From assembly GCA_900315165.1 (NCBI GenBank), contig OMXZ01000015.1, forward strand, positions 1 through 64,000: DNA of 64,000 bases, read 5' to 3'. The translations under genes were made by a program, and so were the position numbers. How positions within the stretch are numbered: the first letter of the stretch is position 1; each line of letters starts with the position of its first letter. Of the stretch, positions 8,151-16,898 are shown in pieces. A model generated the notes under the pieces. The model was given only the letters and a program-made list of their open reading frames with translations, did no database searches and was not told the DNA's origin. This stretch comes from an uncultured Actinomycetes bacterium. Its GTDB lineage: Bacteria; Actinomycetota; Coriobacteriia; Coriobacteriales; Atopobiaceae.

Positions 8151-8738
8151 CTACTCGCCATCGCCCTGCGCAGCCTCGTCAACAACCTTGAGGATATCTG
8201 AGGAATACGCGCGGATGTAGTTGAAGCCGTGATTGGCATCGAAGCGCATGCGGTCGGCCAGCGTGGCGCGGGTGGCATCGGACAGGTTGCCGTGGGCGAA
8301 GTCCAGAAGGCAGGTCAGCATGTCGCGGTACTCGGGGTCGCCGTGATAGCACTGGATGGCCTCGTCGATGAGGCCCCAGACCGCGTCCGAGCGCTCGGGC
8401 GAGGTCTTGCCGTAGGCCGCGAGGAAGCGGAAGGCCGCGAGCCGCACGGCCGAGGAGGTCTCGTCGAAGAGCGCGGCCTCGGCACCCTCGCAGGCGTCGG
8501 CGACCAGGTCGGCATGGCCCTCGGCCAGAAGCGTCAGCACATCGAGCACCTCCCAGCGCGTCTGCGCCTCGGTATGGTCGAGCGCCTCGACCAGCTGGCC
8601 GATGTAGGGCACCATCTGCTCCGGGTCCTCGTGCGCGCGCAGGGCGATCTCATGCGCGGCGTCCTGGCGCACGCGGCGACGTGCGCTGCTGAGGTTGGCC
8701 ACAAGGCCCTCCATCAGGATTTCAGTCTCTTCTGCCAT
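8151..8738 (-). CDS. HEAT-repeat protein
   Basis: A 195-residue all-helical soluble protein with repeated HEAT-like helix pairs: residues 9-35 (LVANLSSARRRVRQDAA...), 47-75 (LVEALDHTEAQTRWEVLDVL), 80-108 and beyond. HEAT repeats are protein or nucleic-acid binding scaffolds, and no catalytic residues are seen. It lies between the NYN-LOTUS gene and the SurA-like gene on the same strand with gaps of about 40 bp, so one transcript is likely. Its partner is unknown. Confidence 0.7.
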   Translation of the reverse strand: MAEETEILMEGLVANLSSARRRVRQDAAHEIALRAHEDPEQMVPYIGQLVEALDHTEAQTRWEVLDVLTLLAEGHADLVADACEGAEAALFDETSSAVRLAAFRFLAAYGKTSPERSDAVWGLIDEAIQCYHGDPEYRDMLTCLLDFAHGNLSDATRATLADRMRFDANHGFNYIRAYSSDILKVVDEAAQGDGE

Positions 8739-8775
8739 TACGATCTATCCTTTCCGTCCGATGCAGTCTGGTTGC

Positions 8776-9564
8776 CTATTCCTTCTCCTTGAAGCCGTCC
8801 ACGACCACCGTGCCGCTCTTTTGGTCGGTGTGGATCCCGAGGAAGCCGAGCTTGGCGGCCTCGCGCAGGAGATTGGTGAACGACCGGTAGCCATAGGTGC
8901 GCTCGGAGAACTGCGGCCGCTTGCGGCGCATCGTGTCCTTGATGCGGCTCGCGAGCACCGCGCTGTCCGTCTCGTGCTCGAGTGCGTCGATCGTCTCGAA
9001 GAGGAGCTGGTAGCACTCGTGCTTCTCCTTGGGCACCTTGCCCTTGTAGTCGGGCACGCCCGCGTTGCTCACGATGTCCTCGTAAAAGATGAACTCGTCG
9101 CAGTTCTCGGAGAGCAGGGGGCTCGTGGCGTCCTTCATGCCCACGCCGATGACCGTCTTGCCAAACTCCTTGAGCTTGGCGACCAAGGGCGAGAAGTCGG
9201 AGTCGCCCGAGAGGATCGCGAAGGTGTCGATGTGGTCGCGCGTGAGGCACATCTCCACGGCGTCGACCGACAGGCGGATGTCCGCCGAGTTCTTGCCCGT
9301 ATAGGCGCGGTCGGGGATCTCGATGAGCTCGATGCCCAGCTCGTGCAGGGGCGTGATCGCGTCGTCAAAGCGCTGCCAGTCGCAATAGGCGCGCTTTGCC
9401 ACGATGCGGCCCTTGTCCACGAGGCGCTCGAAGATACGCTTGACGTCGGGTCGGGGGCCGGCCTCCTGATGGCCGTTGCGCTTGCGCCTGCCGGTGCCCA
9501 GCGCGAGGTTCTCGTAGTCGATGAACACCGCCATCGAGCTCTGCTGAATGTCGTTTTCCGTCAT
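8776..9564 (-). CDS. NYN-domain ribonuclease-like protein with C-terminal OST-HTH/LOTUS domain
   Basis: A 262-residue protein. Residues 11-165 are a NYN (PIN-like, LabA/DUF88) domain with acidic residues in the expected places: FIDYEN (D16), NSADIRL (D95) and SGDSDF (D121, D123). Residues 183-258 match the LOTUS/OST-HTH winged helix (YQLLFETIDAL, then YGYRSFTNLLREA and GFLGI). Proteins of this pairing are thought to be metal-dependent RNases guided by the RNA-binding LOTUS domain. The open frame extends to 9909, but the ATG at 9562-9564 with AGGAACGAG upstream gives the natural domain start. It is followed by the HEAT gene. Confidence 0.88.
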   Translation of the reverse strand: MTENDIQQSSMAVFIDYENLALGTGRRKRNGHQEAGPRPDVKRIFERLVDKGRIVAKRAYCDWQRFDDAITPLHELGIELIEIPDRAYTGKNSADIRLSVDAVEMCLTRDHIDTFAILSGDSDFSPLVAKLKEFGKTVIGVGMKDATSPLLSENCDEFIFYEDIVSNAGVPDYKGKVPKEKHECYQLLFETIDALEHETDSAVLASRIKDTMRRKRPQFSERTYGYRSFTNLLREAAKLGFLGIHTDQKSGTVVVDGFKEKE

Positions 9565-9578
9565 ATAAAAACTCGTTC

Positions 9579-10001
9579 CTAATGCTTCTTGTCTTTTTCG
9601 TCCTCGGCCACGCTCATGACCTCGGGCATGGGGGTGCCGTCCCTGCGCGCGCGGCGCACCGCCTCGGCGTTTTCCGACCCGGCGCGGCGCAGCTGGTCCT
9701 TGTTGACGCGCAGGAAACGGTCGTGGACCTTCCAGGGACCGACGCTCTCGCCAAAGGTCATCTTGAGGCCCACGAGGGCGCCCGCCATACCGCCGATGGC
9801 GATGCCCGCGAGCATGAGCCAGCCGCTCGCCCAGATGAGCGACGAGACGAGCACGCCCGCGACCAGGACCTTCACATTTGCCATGGTGTACTCGTGAGTC
9901 GTCACGCACTGCACGCCCTTGTCCTCCCCGTACTTGTACCCAATGGTCAGGCCGAAGAAGAACATGAGAATCGCGACGATGGCAAGGGAGAAATCAACCA
10001 C
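9579..10001 (-). CDS. Small membrane protein of unknown function
   Basis: A 140-residue protein with a hydrophobic helix at 4-22, two more at about 43-61 and 63-80, and a charged cytosolic tail rich in Lys, Arg and Asp (DRFLRVNKDQLRRAG and following). The GTG start at 10001 directly abuts the TAA of the dehydrogenase gene (TAAGTG), so translation is probably coupled. No family recognised. Confidence 0.65.
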   Translation of the reverse strand: MVDFSLAIVAILMFFFGLTIGYKYGEDKGVQCVTTHEYTMANVKVLVAGVLVSSLIWASGWLMLAGIAIGGMAGALVGLKMTFGESVGPWKVHDRFLRVNKDQLRRAGSENAEAVRRARRDGTPMPEVMSVAEDEKDKKH

Positions 10002-11042
10002 TTACGCTTCCCCGCCCTCGTGGCAGTGGCAGTGCCCGTCCTCGCAGTCGCAGTCTTCGCCGTGCTCGCAGCCCTCGCCGTGGTGATGGTGATGGTGCCC
10101 GTGATCGTGCTCGTTCTCGTCATCGAGCTTGGACCAATCGAGGCCGGCCGCCTCGCCCGTCGCCTGATCGGCATACAAAAGCGAGATGGCCTGGGTGCCG
10201 AGGCGTGAGCCGCCGACCTGACAGAGCAGGTCATAGAGGGTGTAGGCGGTGTCGGCGCCGGGCAGCGTGATATCGAGGTCCTCGGCTGCGGAGAGGGCCA
10301 GGCCCAGGTCCTTGCGCAGGTGCTCGGCAAGGAAGCCCGGCGCGTAGTCGCCCGCGAACGAACGCGGGGCGAGACGCTGCAGCGCCACCGACCCGCCCAT
10401 ACCGTCACCGATCATCTCGAGCGTCTCCGCGACATCGAGCCCGCCCTGCTCGGCCAGGGCCATCGCGTCGGCATACCCCAGCATGCAAGAGGCAAGCGAG
10501 ACCTGGTTGGCAAGCTTGGCCATCTGGCCCTTGCCCGCGCCGCCGAAGTAGTACTGCTTGGCGGAGAAGGACGCAATCACGGGCAGCACCGGGGCCACGG
10601 TCGCCTCATCGGCTCCGATGATGGCCGTGAGCGTGCCCGCCTCGGCGCCCTCCTGGCCACCGGTCACGGGGCAGTCGAAGGCATGCTTGTCGTCGACCTC
10701 CGCCGCATCGTGGATATCGCGGGCCAGATCGGGCGAGCTGGTCGTGAGATCAATCAGGTAGGCGCCCTTCTTGCTCGCGCGCAGGACGCCGTCGGTGGCG
10801 AGGTAGGCGTCCTCGACGTCCTCCGGATAGCCGAGCATGGTGAAGACAGCATCGGCCCCGGCCGCGGCCTGCGCGGGTGTGTCGGCCCAGGCCGCGCCGG
10901 CGGCGACGAGCGCGTCGGCCTTCTCGCGGGTGCGGTTGTGCACGGTGAGCCGGTAGCCCGCTTCCATGATGTGGCGGGCGATCGGGGCACCCATGATGCC
11001 GGTGCCGATGAAGGCGACCGTATCGATATGCTGCAAAGTCAT
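10002..11042 (-). CDS. NAD(P)-dependent beta-hydroxyacid dehydrogenase with His/Cys-rich tail
   Basis: A 346-residue member of the 3-hydroxyisobutyrate/tartronate-semialdehyde reductase family. The Rossmann motif FIGTGIMGAPIARH is at residues 10-23, substrate-loop DCPVTGG near 123, and the catalytic Lys in the GKGQMAKLANQ helix near 173. The usual family length is about 290-300 residues. Here roughly the last 40 residues form an added tail with 12 His and 5 Cys, including a run of six His and CDCEDGHCHCH. Such a tail should bind Ni, Zn or Cu. It may reduce small 2-oxo or semialdehyde acids in the cytosol; the exact substrate cannot be told. RBS is AAAGGA, start ATG at 11042. Confidence 0.85.
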   Translation of the reverse strand: MTLQHIDTVAFIGTGIMGAPIARHIMEAGYRLTVHNRTREKADALVAAGAAWADTPAQAAAGADAVFTMLGYPEDVEDAYLATDGVLRASKKGAYLIDLTTSSPDLARDIHDAAEVDDKHAFDCPVTGGQEGAEAGTLTAIIGADEATVAPVLPVIASFSAKQYYFGGAGKGQMAKLANQVSLASCMLGYADAMALAEQGGLDVAETLEMIGDGMGGSVALQRLAPRSFAGDYAPGFLAEHLRKDLGLALSAAEDLDITLPGADTAYTLYDLLCQVGGSRLGTQAISLLYADQATGEAAGLDWSKLDDENEHDHGHHHHHHGEGCEHGEDCDCEDGHCHCHEGGEA

Positions 11043-11090
11043 GCAAATCCTTTCGGGGCGGCTTGTCCCGCCCGTAGGCCGGCAGGCCCG

Positions 11091-12176
11091 CTACTTGTTG
11101 TTCCTGACGCGATGGGCGATGCGGTCGGTCAGCGAGAGCTTCTCGCGGCGATCGGTGCCCCAGAAGACGAGCGCGACCATGCCCGGGCCCACATGCGAGC
11201 CGAGGATCGGCGAGACCGAGCTGCGGATGATCGCGACGTCCTCGCAGCCCTTCTCCTTGCGGACCTGCGCCTCGAGCCAGTCGGCATCCTTCTCCGCGTC
11301 GGTCGAGACGATCGCGAGGGCAAGCGAGGGGTCGTGCGCGTAATCGTCGCGGAAGTCCTGGATGATGGCACGCAGGGCCTTCTTGCGACCGCGGCAGACG
11401 CCGCGGAGCGTGAGCGCGCCCGTCGTGTCGTAGCTGAGCTCGGGCTTCACGTCGAGCTTGCCGCCTACCTGCGCCGCGGCGGCGGGGATGCGGCCACCGA
11501 GCGCCAGCCAGTGCAGGCTGTCGAGCGTGAAGTAGCCATGGATGAAATAGCGCGCGTCCTGCGCCCAAGCGTAGAGCTCCTCGGCCGTGAGGCCCAGCGA
11601 CGCCTGCCGCACGACCTCGACCGCGAGCAGCTCGCCCGCGGCCGAGTCACAGCAGTTGTCGAGGATGTAGAGCTCGAAGTCGGGGTACTTGTCCGCGATC
11701 ATCTCCTTGGCCTGGCGGGCCGAGTTGATGGAACTCGAGAGGCCCTCCGACAGGCACATGTACAGCGTCGGCGTGCCCTCCTTGGCGGCGTCCTCGAAGT
11801 ACTCGTAGTAGGCACCGGGGGTCACGGCCTCCGTCGTGAAGCGAACTTCCGGATTATTGCGCATGAAGTCGTAGAAGTCATGTGATGACCTGGTCTTCCA
11901 GAGGTCATCGACATGCTCCCCGTCGGGACCGACATAGCGGAAGGGGATGAGGTCGACCCCGAGCGCCTGCAGCACATCGAGGTTGAAATCCGAGGTGGAG
12001 TCCACGATGATGCGGCACGCGCGCTTTTTGTGGTAGGCCCTGCCGATCTTTGAGACGTCCTCGCCGGCTGGCGCGTTCGTCGTATCCTCAGAAACGGCGG
12101 AGAGGGCCCCGTCCTGCGCGGCGGGGCCCTCCTGTGTGCCAGTCAGCTGTTCTTCTTGCTGGCTATGCTTGCTCAT
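11091..12176 (-). CDS. DegV family fatty-acid-binding protein
   Basis: A 361-residue DegV protein. The family signature IIVDSTSDFN starts near residue 55 and is followed by the conserved TTEAVTPGAYYEYFE and CLSEGLSSSINSARQ segments; the C-terminal domain holds VSPILGSHVGPG. DegV proteins bind fatty acids and, in Firmicutes, present them to fatty-acid kinase FakA; no kinase gene is next to this one. The first 45 residues (Gln/Glu/Ala-rich) are not part of the fold. Start ATG at 12176 lies inside the end of the HPF gene with GAGGAGG upstream, so the two are translationally linked. Confidence 0.88.
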   Translation of the reverse strand: MSKHSQQEEQLTGTQEGPAAQDGALSAVSEDTTNAPAGEDVSKIGRAYHKKRACRIIVDSTSDFNLDVLQALGVDLIPFRYVGPDGEHVDDLWKTRSSHDFYDFMRNNPEVRFTTEAVTPGAYYEYFEDAAKEGTPTLYMCLSEGLSSSINSARQAKEMIADKYPDFELYILDNCCDSAAGELLAVEVVRQASLGLTAEELYAWAQDARYFIHGYFTLDSLHWLALGGRIPAAAAQVGGKLDVKPELSYDTTGALTLRGVCRGRKKALRAIIQDFRDDYAHDPSLALAIVSTDAEKDADWLEAQVRKEKGCEDVAIIRSSVSPILGSHVGPGMVALVFWGTDRREKLSLTDRIAHRVRNNK

Positions 12177-12756
12177 CGTCCTCCTCGAGCTTAGGCTTGA
12201 TGATGCCGTAACCGCCGTTCTTGCGATGGTAGATGACGTTGATGAGGCCGGTCGTCGCGTTCTCGAAGACGAAGAAGTCGTGGCCGAGCAGGTCGGTCTG
12301 GACCAACGCCTCCTCCTCGGTCATCGGCTTGAGCTCGATGTACTTCTCGCGGACCAGCTGGTCGTCCTCGTCGGGCGGCACGATGAGGTCGGCCAGGTCG
12401 TCGACGGACGCGGGCATCGGGTGGGGCATATCACGGCCGGCGCGCTGGCGCTTGTCCACCACGCGGGTCTTGTAGCGACGCAGCTGGCGGGCGACCTTCT
12501 CGGCCGCGTCGTCGATGGCGGCGTACATGTCGGAGCTCTCGGAGACGACGCGCACGACGTTCTCGCGCACGTACACCGTGACCTCGCAGGCCTGGCGGTC
12601 GGGATTGGAGCGGTTCTTATCCACGCGGAGCACGACGTCGCACGTCATGGGCTGGATGTCGAAAACCTTCAGGGCGTTGCCGATTTTTTCCTGCACCGCG
12701 TCACGCAAAGCGTCGGTGACGCTGACCTTGCGGCCCGAGATCTTGATGTCCACCAT
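12163..12756 (-). CDS. hpf: Ribosome hibernation promoting factor, long form
   Basis: A 197-residue long-form HPF. It binds the 30S subunit and drives 100S ribosome dimers in stationary phase or stress. Residues 1-100 are the RaiA/HPF domain (VDIKISGRKVSVTDALRD at the start). Residues about 135-190 are the C-terminal dimerisation domain, with ALVQTDLLGHDFFVF and YHRKNGGYGIIKP. The frame is open to 12828, but the ATG at 12756 has AGGAGG at ideal spacing and matches the family N terminus. It overlaps the DegV gene by 14 bp. Confidence 0.93.
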   Translation of the reverse strand: MVDIKISGRKVSVTDALRDAVQEKIGNALKVFDIQPMTCDVVLRVDKNRSNPDRQACEVTVYVRENVVRVVSESSDMYAAIDDAAEKVARQLRRYKTRVVDKRQRAGRDMPHPMPASVDDLADLIVPPDEDDQLVREKYIELKPMTEEEALVQTDLLGHDFFVFENATTGLINVIYHRKNGGYGIIKPKLEEDDEQA

Positions 12757-12869
12757 ATGGTCCTCCTTCTGTATCGCAATACCGCGGAGTATAACGGGCG
12801 CGAACCCGATGACACATTGATACCCCAACTCGTTTCGTTTTGTTCACACCAAACGACGAGCGGGCGGGT

Positions 12870-13880
12870 TTATAGCGTGACCGCGTTGGAGCCGGCCTCG
12901 GCGGGCGTCTGCTCCGTCGAGTCGCTCGCATCGCCCTCCGCTTCCCCGGAGCCATCGGTCTGGGTGTCCCCTGTAGAGGACTCCGCCTCGGGGATGTCCG
13001 AGATCTGCTGATCGGCCGTCAGCGTCGGGAACTCGCCGACCCAACGGGCGCGGATGGCCTCGTAGGTGCCGTCGTTCAGAGCCTCGTCGAGCGCCTGCTG
13101 AATGGCGACCTGCAACTCCGTATTGGACGAGGCGACGGCGATGCCGCGCGTCGCGGGGGCGTCGAGCGTGCCGGCGAACGCGAGGTCGCCGTAGCTATGG
13201 GCGAGGAAGGCGCCCGCGTAGGCATCGCAGAGCACGTAATCGATTTCGCCCGCCTCGAGGGCGTCGAATGCCTCGTTGAGATTGGCATAGGGGGTCTTGG
13301 TCATGTCGAGACCTGTCTTGCCGAGCGCACGCTCGGAGACGGAGCCAGACTGGACGCCCACCTTCTTGTCCGCAAGGTCACTCGCACTCACCACACCGGA
13401 ATCGCCCTTATGGAAGAAGGCCGAGGCAGACTCGGCATAGGAACCGACGACCATCGAGTCGGAGACCGAGTCGGGCGAGACATTCATGACGACGTCGCAG
13501 CTATCGGCCGTGGCCTCATCGGTACCCACAATCGACACGAAACGCACCTTGAGGCCGAGCTGGTCAGCGAGAGCCGAGGCGAGGTCGATGTCGATGCCGG
13601 AGACCGTGTCGTTGTCACCCGAGATGCACATGGGGGCGAGCGACGCGTCGGCGTCGATCCCGACGGTGAGGACGCCGTCCTCGCGGATGGTCGGGGTGGC
13701 CAGGGACGCGTCCGAAGCCGTGCTCAGGGACTCGAGGCCCTCGGCGACCGAAGGGGTCTTGTCCAAGAACGGGAGCTGCGAGACATCGGGCAGGCTCTGC
13801 GGGTTGCATCCGGCAAGTCCCGCCATCAACGCGCCGCCCAGCGCCACGCTGGCGGCCAGCCTCGAAATTCCAGCTTTCAT
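12870..13880 (-). CDS. Amino-acid ABC transporter substrate-binding lipoprotein
   Basis: A 336-residue periplasmic-binding-protein family 3 protein. A lipoprotein signal peptide ends in LAGC at residues 21-24, so it is predicted to be anchored to the outer face of the membrane. The SBP_bac_3 core begins at LTVGIDADASLAP and contains SGIDIDLASALADQLGL, VGVQSGSVSE and the AGEIDYVLCD segment. The C terminus is a Ser/Glu/Thr-rich tail of about 50 residues. No permease or ATPase gene is next to it, so it must serve a transporter encoded elsewhere. Start ATG at 13880, with GGGAGAG upstream. Confidence 0.88.
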   Translation of the reverse strand: MKAGISRLAASVALGGALMAGLAGCNPQSLPDVSQLPFLDKTPSVAEGLESLSTASDASLATPTIREDGVLTVGIDADASLAPMCISGDNDTVSGIDIDLASALADQLGLKVRFVSIVGTDEATADSCDVVMNVSPDSVSDSMVVGSYAESASAFFHKGDSGVVSASDLADKKVGVQSGSVSERALGKTGLDMTKTPYANLNEAFDALEAGEIDYVLCDAYAGAFLAHSYGDLAFAGTLDAPATRGIAVASSNTELQVAIQQALDEALNDGTYEAIRARWVGEFPTLTADQQISDIPEAESSTGDTQTDGSGEAEGDASDSTEQTPAEAGSNAVTL

Positions 13881-14254
13881 ACACTCTCCCTCGACGTCCC
13901 ATCTGTCATGGCGCCGTCCGGAAACGACGCATGTCCTCCCAGCTGACCTGGTATTTGACCCCACACTCGCGCACCGGGGTCCTCGCTTCGGGTGCCGCGC
14001 GCACCCCCACTGGTAACCCTCTCGCCCGCGAAGCCGTATGCCTCTTGTCTGACGGGCGGTGCGGCTTACCTCTAGGACGAGCCATGCTCGCCCGGGCACG
14101 CGCGCCCGAACTTACGTGGATCCTTTCGACCTCGTCTGCCATGGACTAGGGCGGAGCCTTGCCCGCCCGCAACCACAGACCTGGAAAGACGGACCGATTA
14201 TACCAGCTAGGCGTCCTGATGCGCCACCCACGGGAAGCGAACATAACGCACCGT
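13881..14254 (-). other. Intergenic region with several strong hairpins
   Basis: No convincing gene is seen in these 374 bp between comF and the binding-protein gene. Read on the minus strand it has a series of local stems: CGGGC/GCCCG and CGAGC/GCTCG near 14080-14110, AAGCCG/CGGCTT spanning about 14030-14070, and GGGTGC/GCACCC near 13990. This looks like a structured leader for the binding-protein gene. I could not match it to a riboswitch class, although I considered T-box and c-di-AMP (ydaO) types. Confidence 0.35.
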
Positions 14255-15046
14255 TCACCAGACACGGGCAAGCGAGCAACCCGTGACCGAGACGGCGCCG
14301 TGTGCGAGCAGGGTGCGGGCAGCCTCGCGCATGGAGGCTCCGGTCGTGACCACGTCGTCCACCAGCAACAGATGCGCCCCGGCGACCTCGTCGACGACCG
14401 ACACGCTGCCGCGCAGGTTGGCTGCACGGTCGGCCGCCCCGAGGGCACGTTGGTCCGCGCCCGTCGCCCGCGCGAGCAGGTCGACGCAGGGTATGGCCAA
14501 CTCGCGCGAGAGGCTGTCCGCGACGAGCTCCATGTGGTCGAACCCGCGTCGGGCATAGGCCTTCTGCGTGGCGGGCACGAAGCACAGGGCATCGGTCCGG
14601 GCTGCGTCGTAGCGGGGACGCCCGTCGGCCGCGGGCCAGGAGGCCGCCTCGTCGAGCGCCGTGGCGACCGCCGCCGCGATGATGGGGGCGAGACGCAACT
14701 CATGGCGGTCCTTGAGGTCCGTTGCCATGAGCGCCGCCGTGCCCGCGAACTCGAGGGCGCAGACCACCGCCCGTGTCTCCCAACGGGTTTGGCCGACCTG
14801 CCCCTCCTCGCCGTGCACAGTGGCATGGATGTAGTCGGCTCCGCAGCCCGTACATGCAAGCCAGCCGTGCGGGGCCCCGCAGCGCGGACAAGCCCAGCGC
14901 TGGTCGATCCAGGCAAGGTCTGCTCGACACTCCGCGCACAGCAGCTCCCCGGGCAGGTTGCAGGAGACGCAGCGCGTCGGCCACGCAAGCTCCGCCATGC
15001 CCGCCCCGAAGGAATATCGATTTGAGCGATTGTCTTTTCGGCCCAT
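14255..15046 (-). CDS. comF: ComF-family phosphoribosyltransferase-like protein
   Basis: A protein of about 263 residues of the ComF/GntX family. The N-terminal zinc-ribbon cysteines are CVSC...CAEC and CPRC...CTGC. The C-terminal phosphoribosyltransferase-type domain has the PRPP-loop motif LLLVDDVVTTGAS. In competent bacteria ComF is needed for DNA uptake; in many others its role is unclear. The start is uncertain: ATG at 15046 (with GGTGGGTG upstream), 15067 and 14998 are all possible. It is in line with tatD, rsmA and metG on the minus strand. Confidence 0.82.
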   Translation of the reverse strand: MGRKDNRSNRYSFGAGMAELAWPTRCVSCNLPGELLCAECRADLAWIDQRWACPRCGAPHGWLACTGCGADYIHATVHGEEGQVGQTRWETRAVVCALEFAGTAALMATDLKDRHELRLAPIIAAAVATALDEAASWPAADGRPRYDAARTDALCFVPATQKAYARRGFDHMELVADSLSRELAIPCVDLLARATGADQRALGAADRAANLRGSVSVVDEVAGAHLLLVDDVVTTGASMREAARTLLAHGAVSVTGCSLARVW

Positions 15047-15095
15047 AGTCACCCACCACGCATCCATGCGCGGGGACGGCCGACGTGAAATCAGT

Positions 15096-15989
15096 CTAAC
15101 ACCGATCTCGTTGCGAGAGGCAAAAAAACGCGAGGGCGTTGTCCCAAAGCTGGCGATAGGTCTGCGCGGGATCCTCGGGCGTTCGGAGCTCGGCCAGCTG
15201 CGCCACGGTCAACGCGACCATGGCCGGCTCGCAAGCCAGGCCGCGTAGGGGCACCGGCGCCATGTAAGGGCTGTCGGTTTCGGACAGGATGAGCTCGTCC
15301 GGGCAAGCCAGAAAAGCCGCACGGATGTCTTCCGACCGCTTAAAGGTCGCCGCCCCGCCAAATGCGATATGGCAGCCCATCTCGACGAAGGGCGCCATCA
15401 CCTCAGGGCCGCTCGTGAAGCAGTGCAGGTCGCAGCCCGCGGCCGGCACGCCTTCCTCGCGCAGGATCCGCGCCGCCATGTCATGCGCCAGCGTATCGTC
15501 GGCGCCGTCACGTATGTGCAGCTCGACGGGCATGTTGCGATCACGCGTAATGGCCAGCTGCCAGCGGAAGGCCTGCTCCTGCACGTCGGCGGGCAGCTCG
15601 TTCCAGGGGCCGAAGTCCAGGCCGATCTCCCCCACGCCGATGCAGCGGGGGTCATCGAGCAGGACGCTCAGCCGCGCCTGGGCGTCGGGGTCCTCCATGA
15701 GCGTCTTTGCCCCGTAGGGATGCACGCCGGCCAGGTAGCGCAGGTGCTCGATCTCGACCGGCGCTTCTTCGACAAGGCGCCCCCACCATTCAAGAAACGC
15801 CCCAGCATCGGGCACGTCGTCGGTCGGGTCGACAGGCGAGACGAGCAGACGCACGCCGGCTTCCGCGGCTCGAACGAGCGCCTCGGCGGGGTCGCATTTC
15901 AGCGGCAGCAGATGGCCGTGCGTGTCTGCCAGTGGCGCCAACGCCTCCGGGACCTCGACGCCTCGCCCCTTCTTGTCCGTAAAGTCCAT
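15096..15989 (-). CDS. tatD: TatD-family metal-dependent hydrolase
   Basis: A 297-residue amidohydrolase-fold protein, probably a Mg2+-dependent deoxyribonuclease involved in DNA repair or RNA quality control. Metal ligands are visible: DTHGH near residue 23, the Glu in GVGEIGLDFG, LHIRDG, LHCFTSG and the C-terminal SETDSP. It lies between comF and rsmA; a tatD-rsmA-metG cluster is a common bacterial arrangement. Start ATG at 15989, 10 bp after the rsmA stop. Confidence 0.9.
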   Translation of the reverse strand: MDFTDKKGRGVEVPEALAPLADTHGHLLPLKCDPAEALVRAAEAGVRLLVSPVDPTDDVPDAGAFLEWWGRLVEEAPVEIEHLRYLAGVHPYGAKTLMEDPDAQARLSVLLDDPRCIGVGEIGLDFGPWNELPADVQEQAFRWQLAITRDRNMPVELHIRDGADDTLAHDMAARILREEGVPAAGCDLHCFTSGPEVMAPFVEMGCHIAFGGAATFKRSEDIRAAFLACPDELILSETDSPYMAPVPLRGLACEPAMVALTVAQLAELRTPEDPAQTYRQLWDNALAFFCLSQRDRC

Positions 15990-15998
15990 GGTGACCGC

Positions 15999-16883
15999 CT
16001 ACTCGTCCGCCGCAACACCGAGGGCCGCCGCGAGGCGCACAAAGTCGGTCGGCGCAAGGGTCTCGGCACGGCAGGTCGGACCGATGCCCGTAGTCGCGAA
16101 GGCAGCATCAAGGGCGGCCTTGTCGTAACCCTTGGCCGACATCGAATTGCGGATCGTCTTGCGACGCTGGGCGAAAGCTGCGTCGATCACCTGGGCGACG
16201 GCTGCCCGGTCGCAGTCCATTTCATCGCGGTCGATACGGACGACGGCGCTCTCCACGTGCGGAGCAGGCATGAAGCAGCCGCGACCGACCTCGAACCGGC
16301 CGGTCACCTTTCCATACAGGGCGAGCTTTGCCGTGTAGGCGCCGTAGTCCTTGGTGCCCGGGCGCGCCGCGATGCGGTCCGCGACCTCGGCCTGGACCAT
16401 CACGATAGCACGCCGCAGGTCGGGCATCTGCTCGAAGGCCTGCAGGATAATCGTCGCGGCGATCCGGTAGGGCAGGTTGGAGACGAACTTGGTGATGCCC
16501 GCTCCCCCGTCGGGCAGACGGTGGGGTACGGCCCGCAGGGCATCGCCCCACACGAGCTCGAACTTGTCGGAATCCTGCGCGCAGGTCTCGGCCAGCACGG
16601 GCTCGAGCGTCCGGTCCGCCTCGACCGCCACAACATGAGCAGCCCGCGGCAAAAGGGCCACCGTGAGCGTACCGATGCCGGGGCCGACCTCCAGCACCCG
16701 GTCGTCAGGCTCCAGCTCCGCCAAACCCAAGATCCGCTGGATGACCGAGTCGTCCACCAGGAAGTTCTGGCCCAGGCGGTGCTTGGTAAAAAGGCCGTGC
16801 CGCTCGAGGGCGGCACGGGTCTCGCGCACGGACGCCAGCCGGGAGGCCGGCGCCTGCGGGTATGTCGGTTGCGGGTCTGCCAC
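15999..16883 (-). CDS. rsmA: 16S rRNA (adenine-1518/1519-N6) dimethyltransferase
   Basis: A 294-residue KsgA/RsmA enzyme that dimethylates the two adjacent adenines in helix 45 of 16S rRNA during 30S maturation. It carries the N-terminal LGQNFLVD, motif I VLEVGPGIGTLT, motif IV NLPY and the C-terminal RRKTIRNSM region. Start is GTG at 16883 with AAGGA upstream, 16 bp after the metG stop. The length is normal for the family. Confidence 0.95.
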   Translation of the reverse strand: MADPQPTYPQAPASRLASVRETRAALERHGLFTKHRLGQNFLVDDSVIQRILGLAELEPDDRVLEVGPGIGTLTVALLPRAAHVVAVEADRTLEPVLAETCAQDSDKFELVWGDALRAVPHRLPDGGAGITKFVSNLPYRIAATIILQAFEQMPDLRRAIVMVQAEVADRIAARPGTKDYGAYTAKLALYGKVTGRFEVGRGCFMPAPHVESAVVRIDRDEMDCDRAAVAQVIDAAFAQRRKTIRNSMSAKGYDKAALDAAFATTGIGPTCRAETLAPTDFVRLAAALGVAADE

Positions 16884-16898
16884 GCGCGTCCTTCTCTT

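Noticed and set aside
10050-10110. The poly-His run as a vector-derived His tag
   Set aside because: It is mixed with Cys, Asp and Glu over 40 residues, with natural codon variety, and has no vector sequence around it.
13881-14254. T-box or c-di-AMP (ydaO) riboswitch
   Set aside because: A few words look similar, but the T-box GGTGG sequence and the complete ydaO core are not present.
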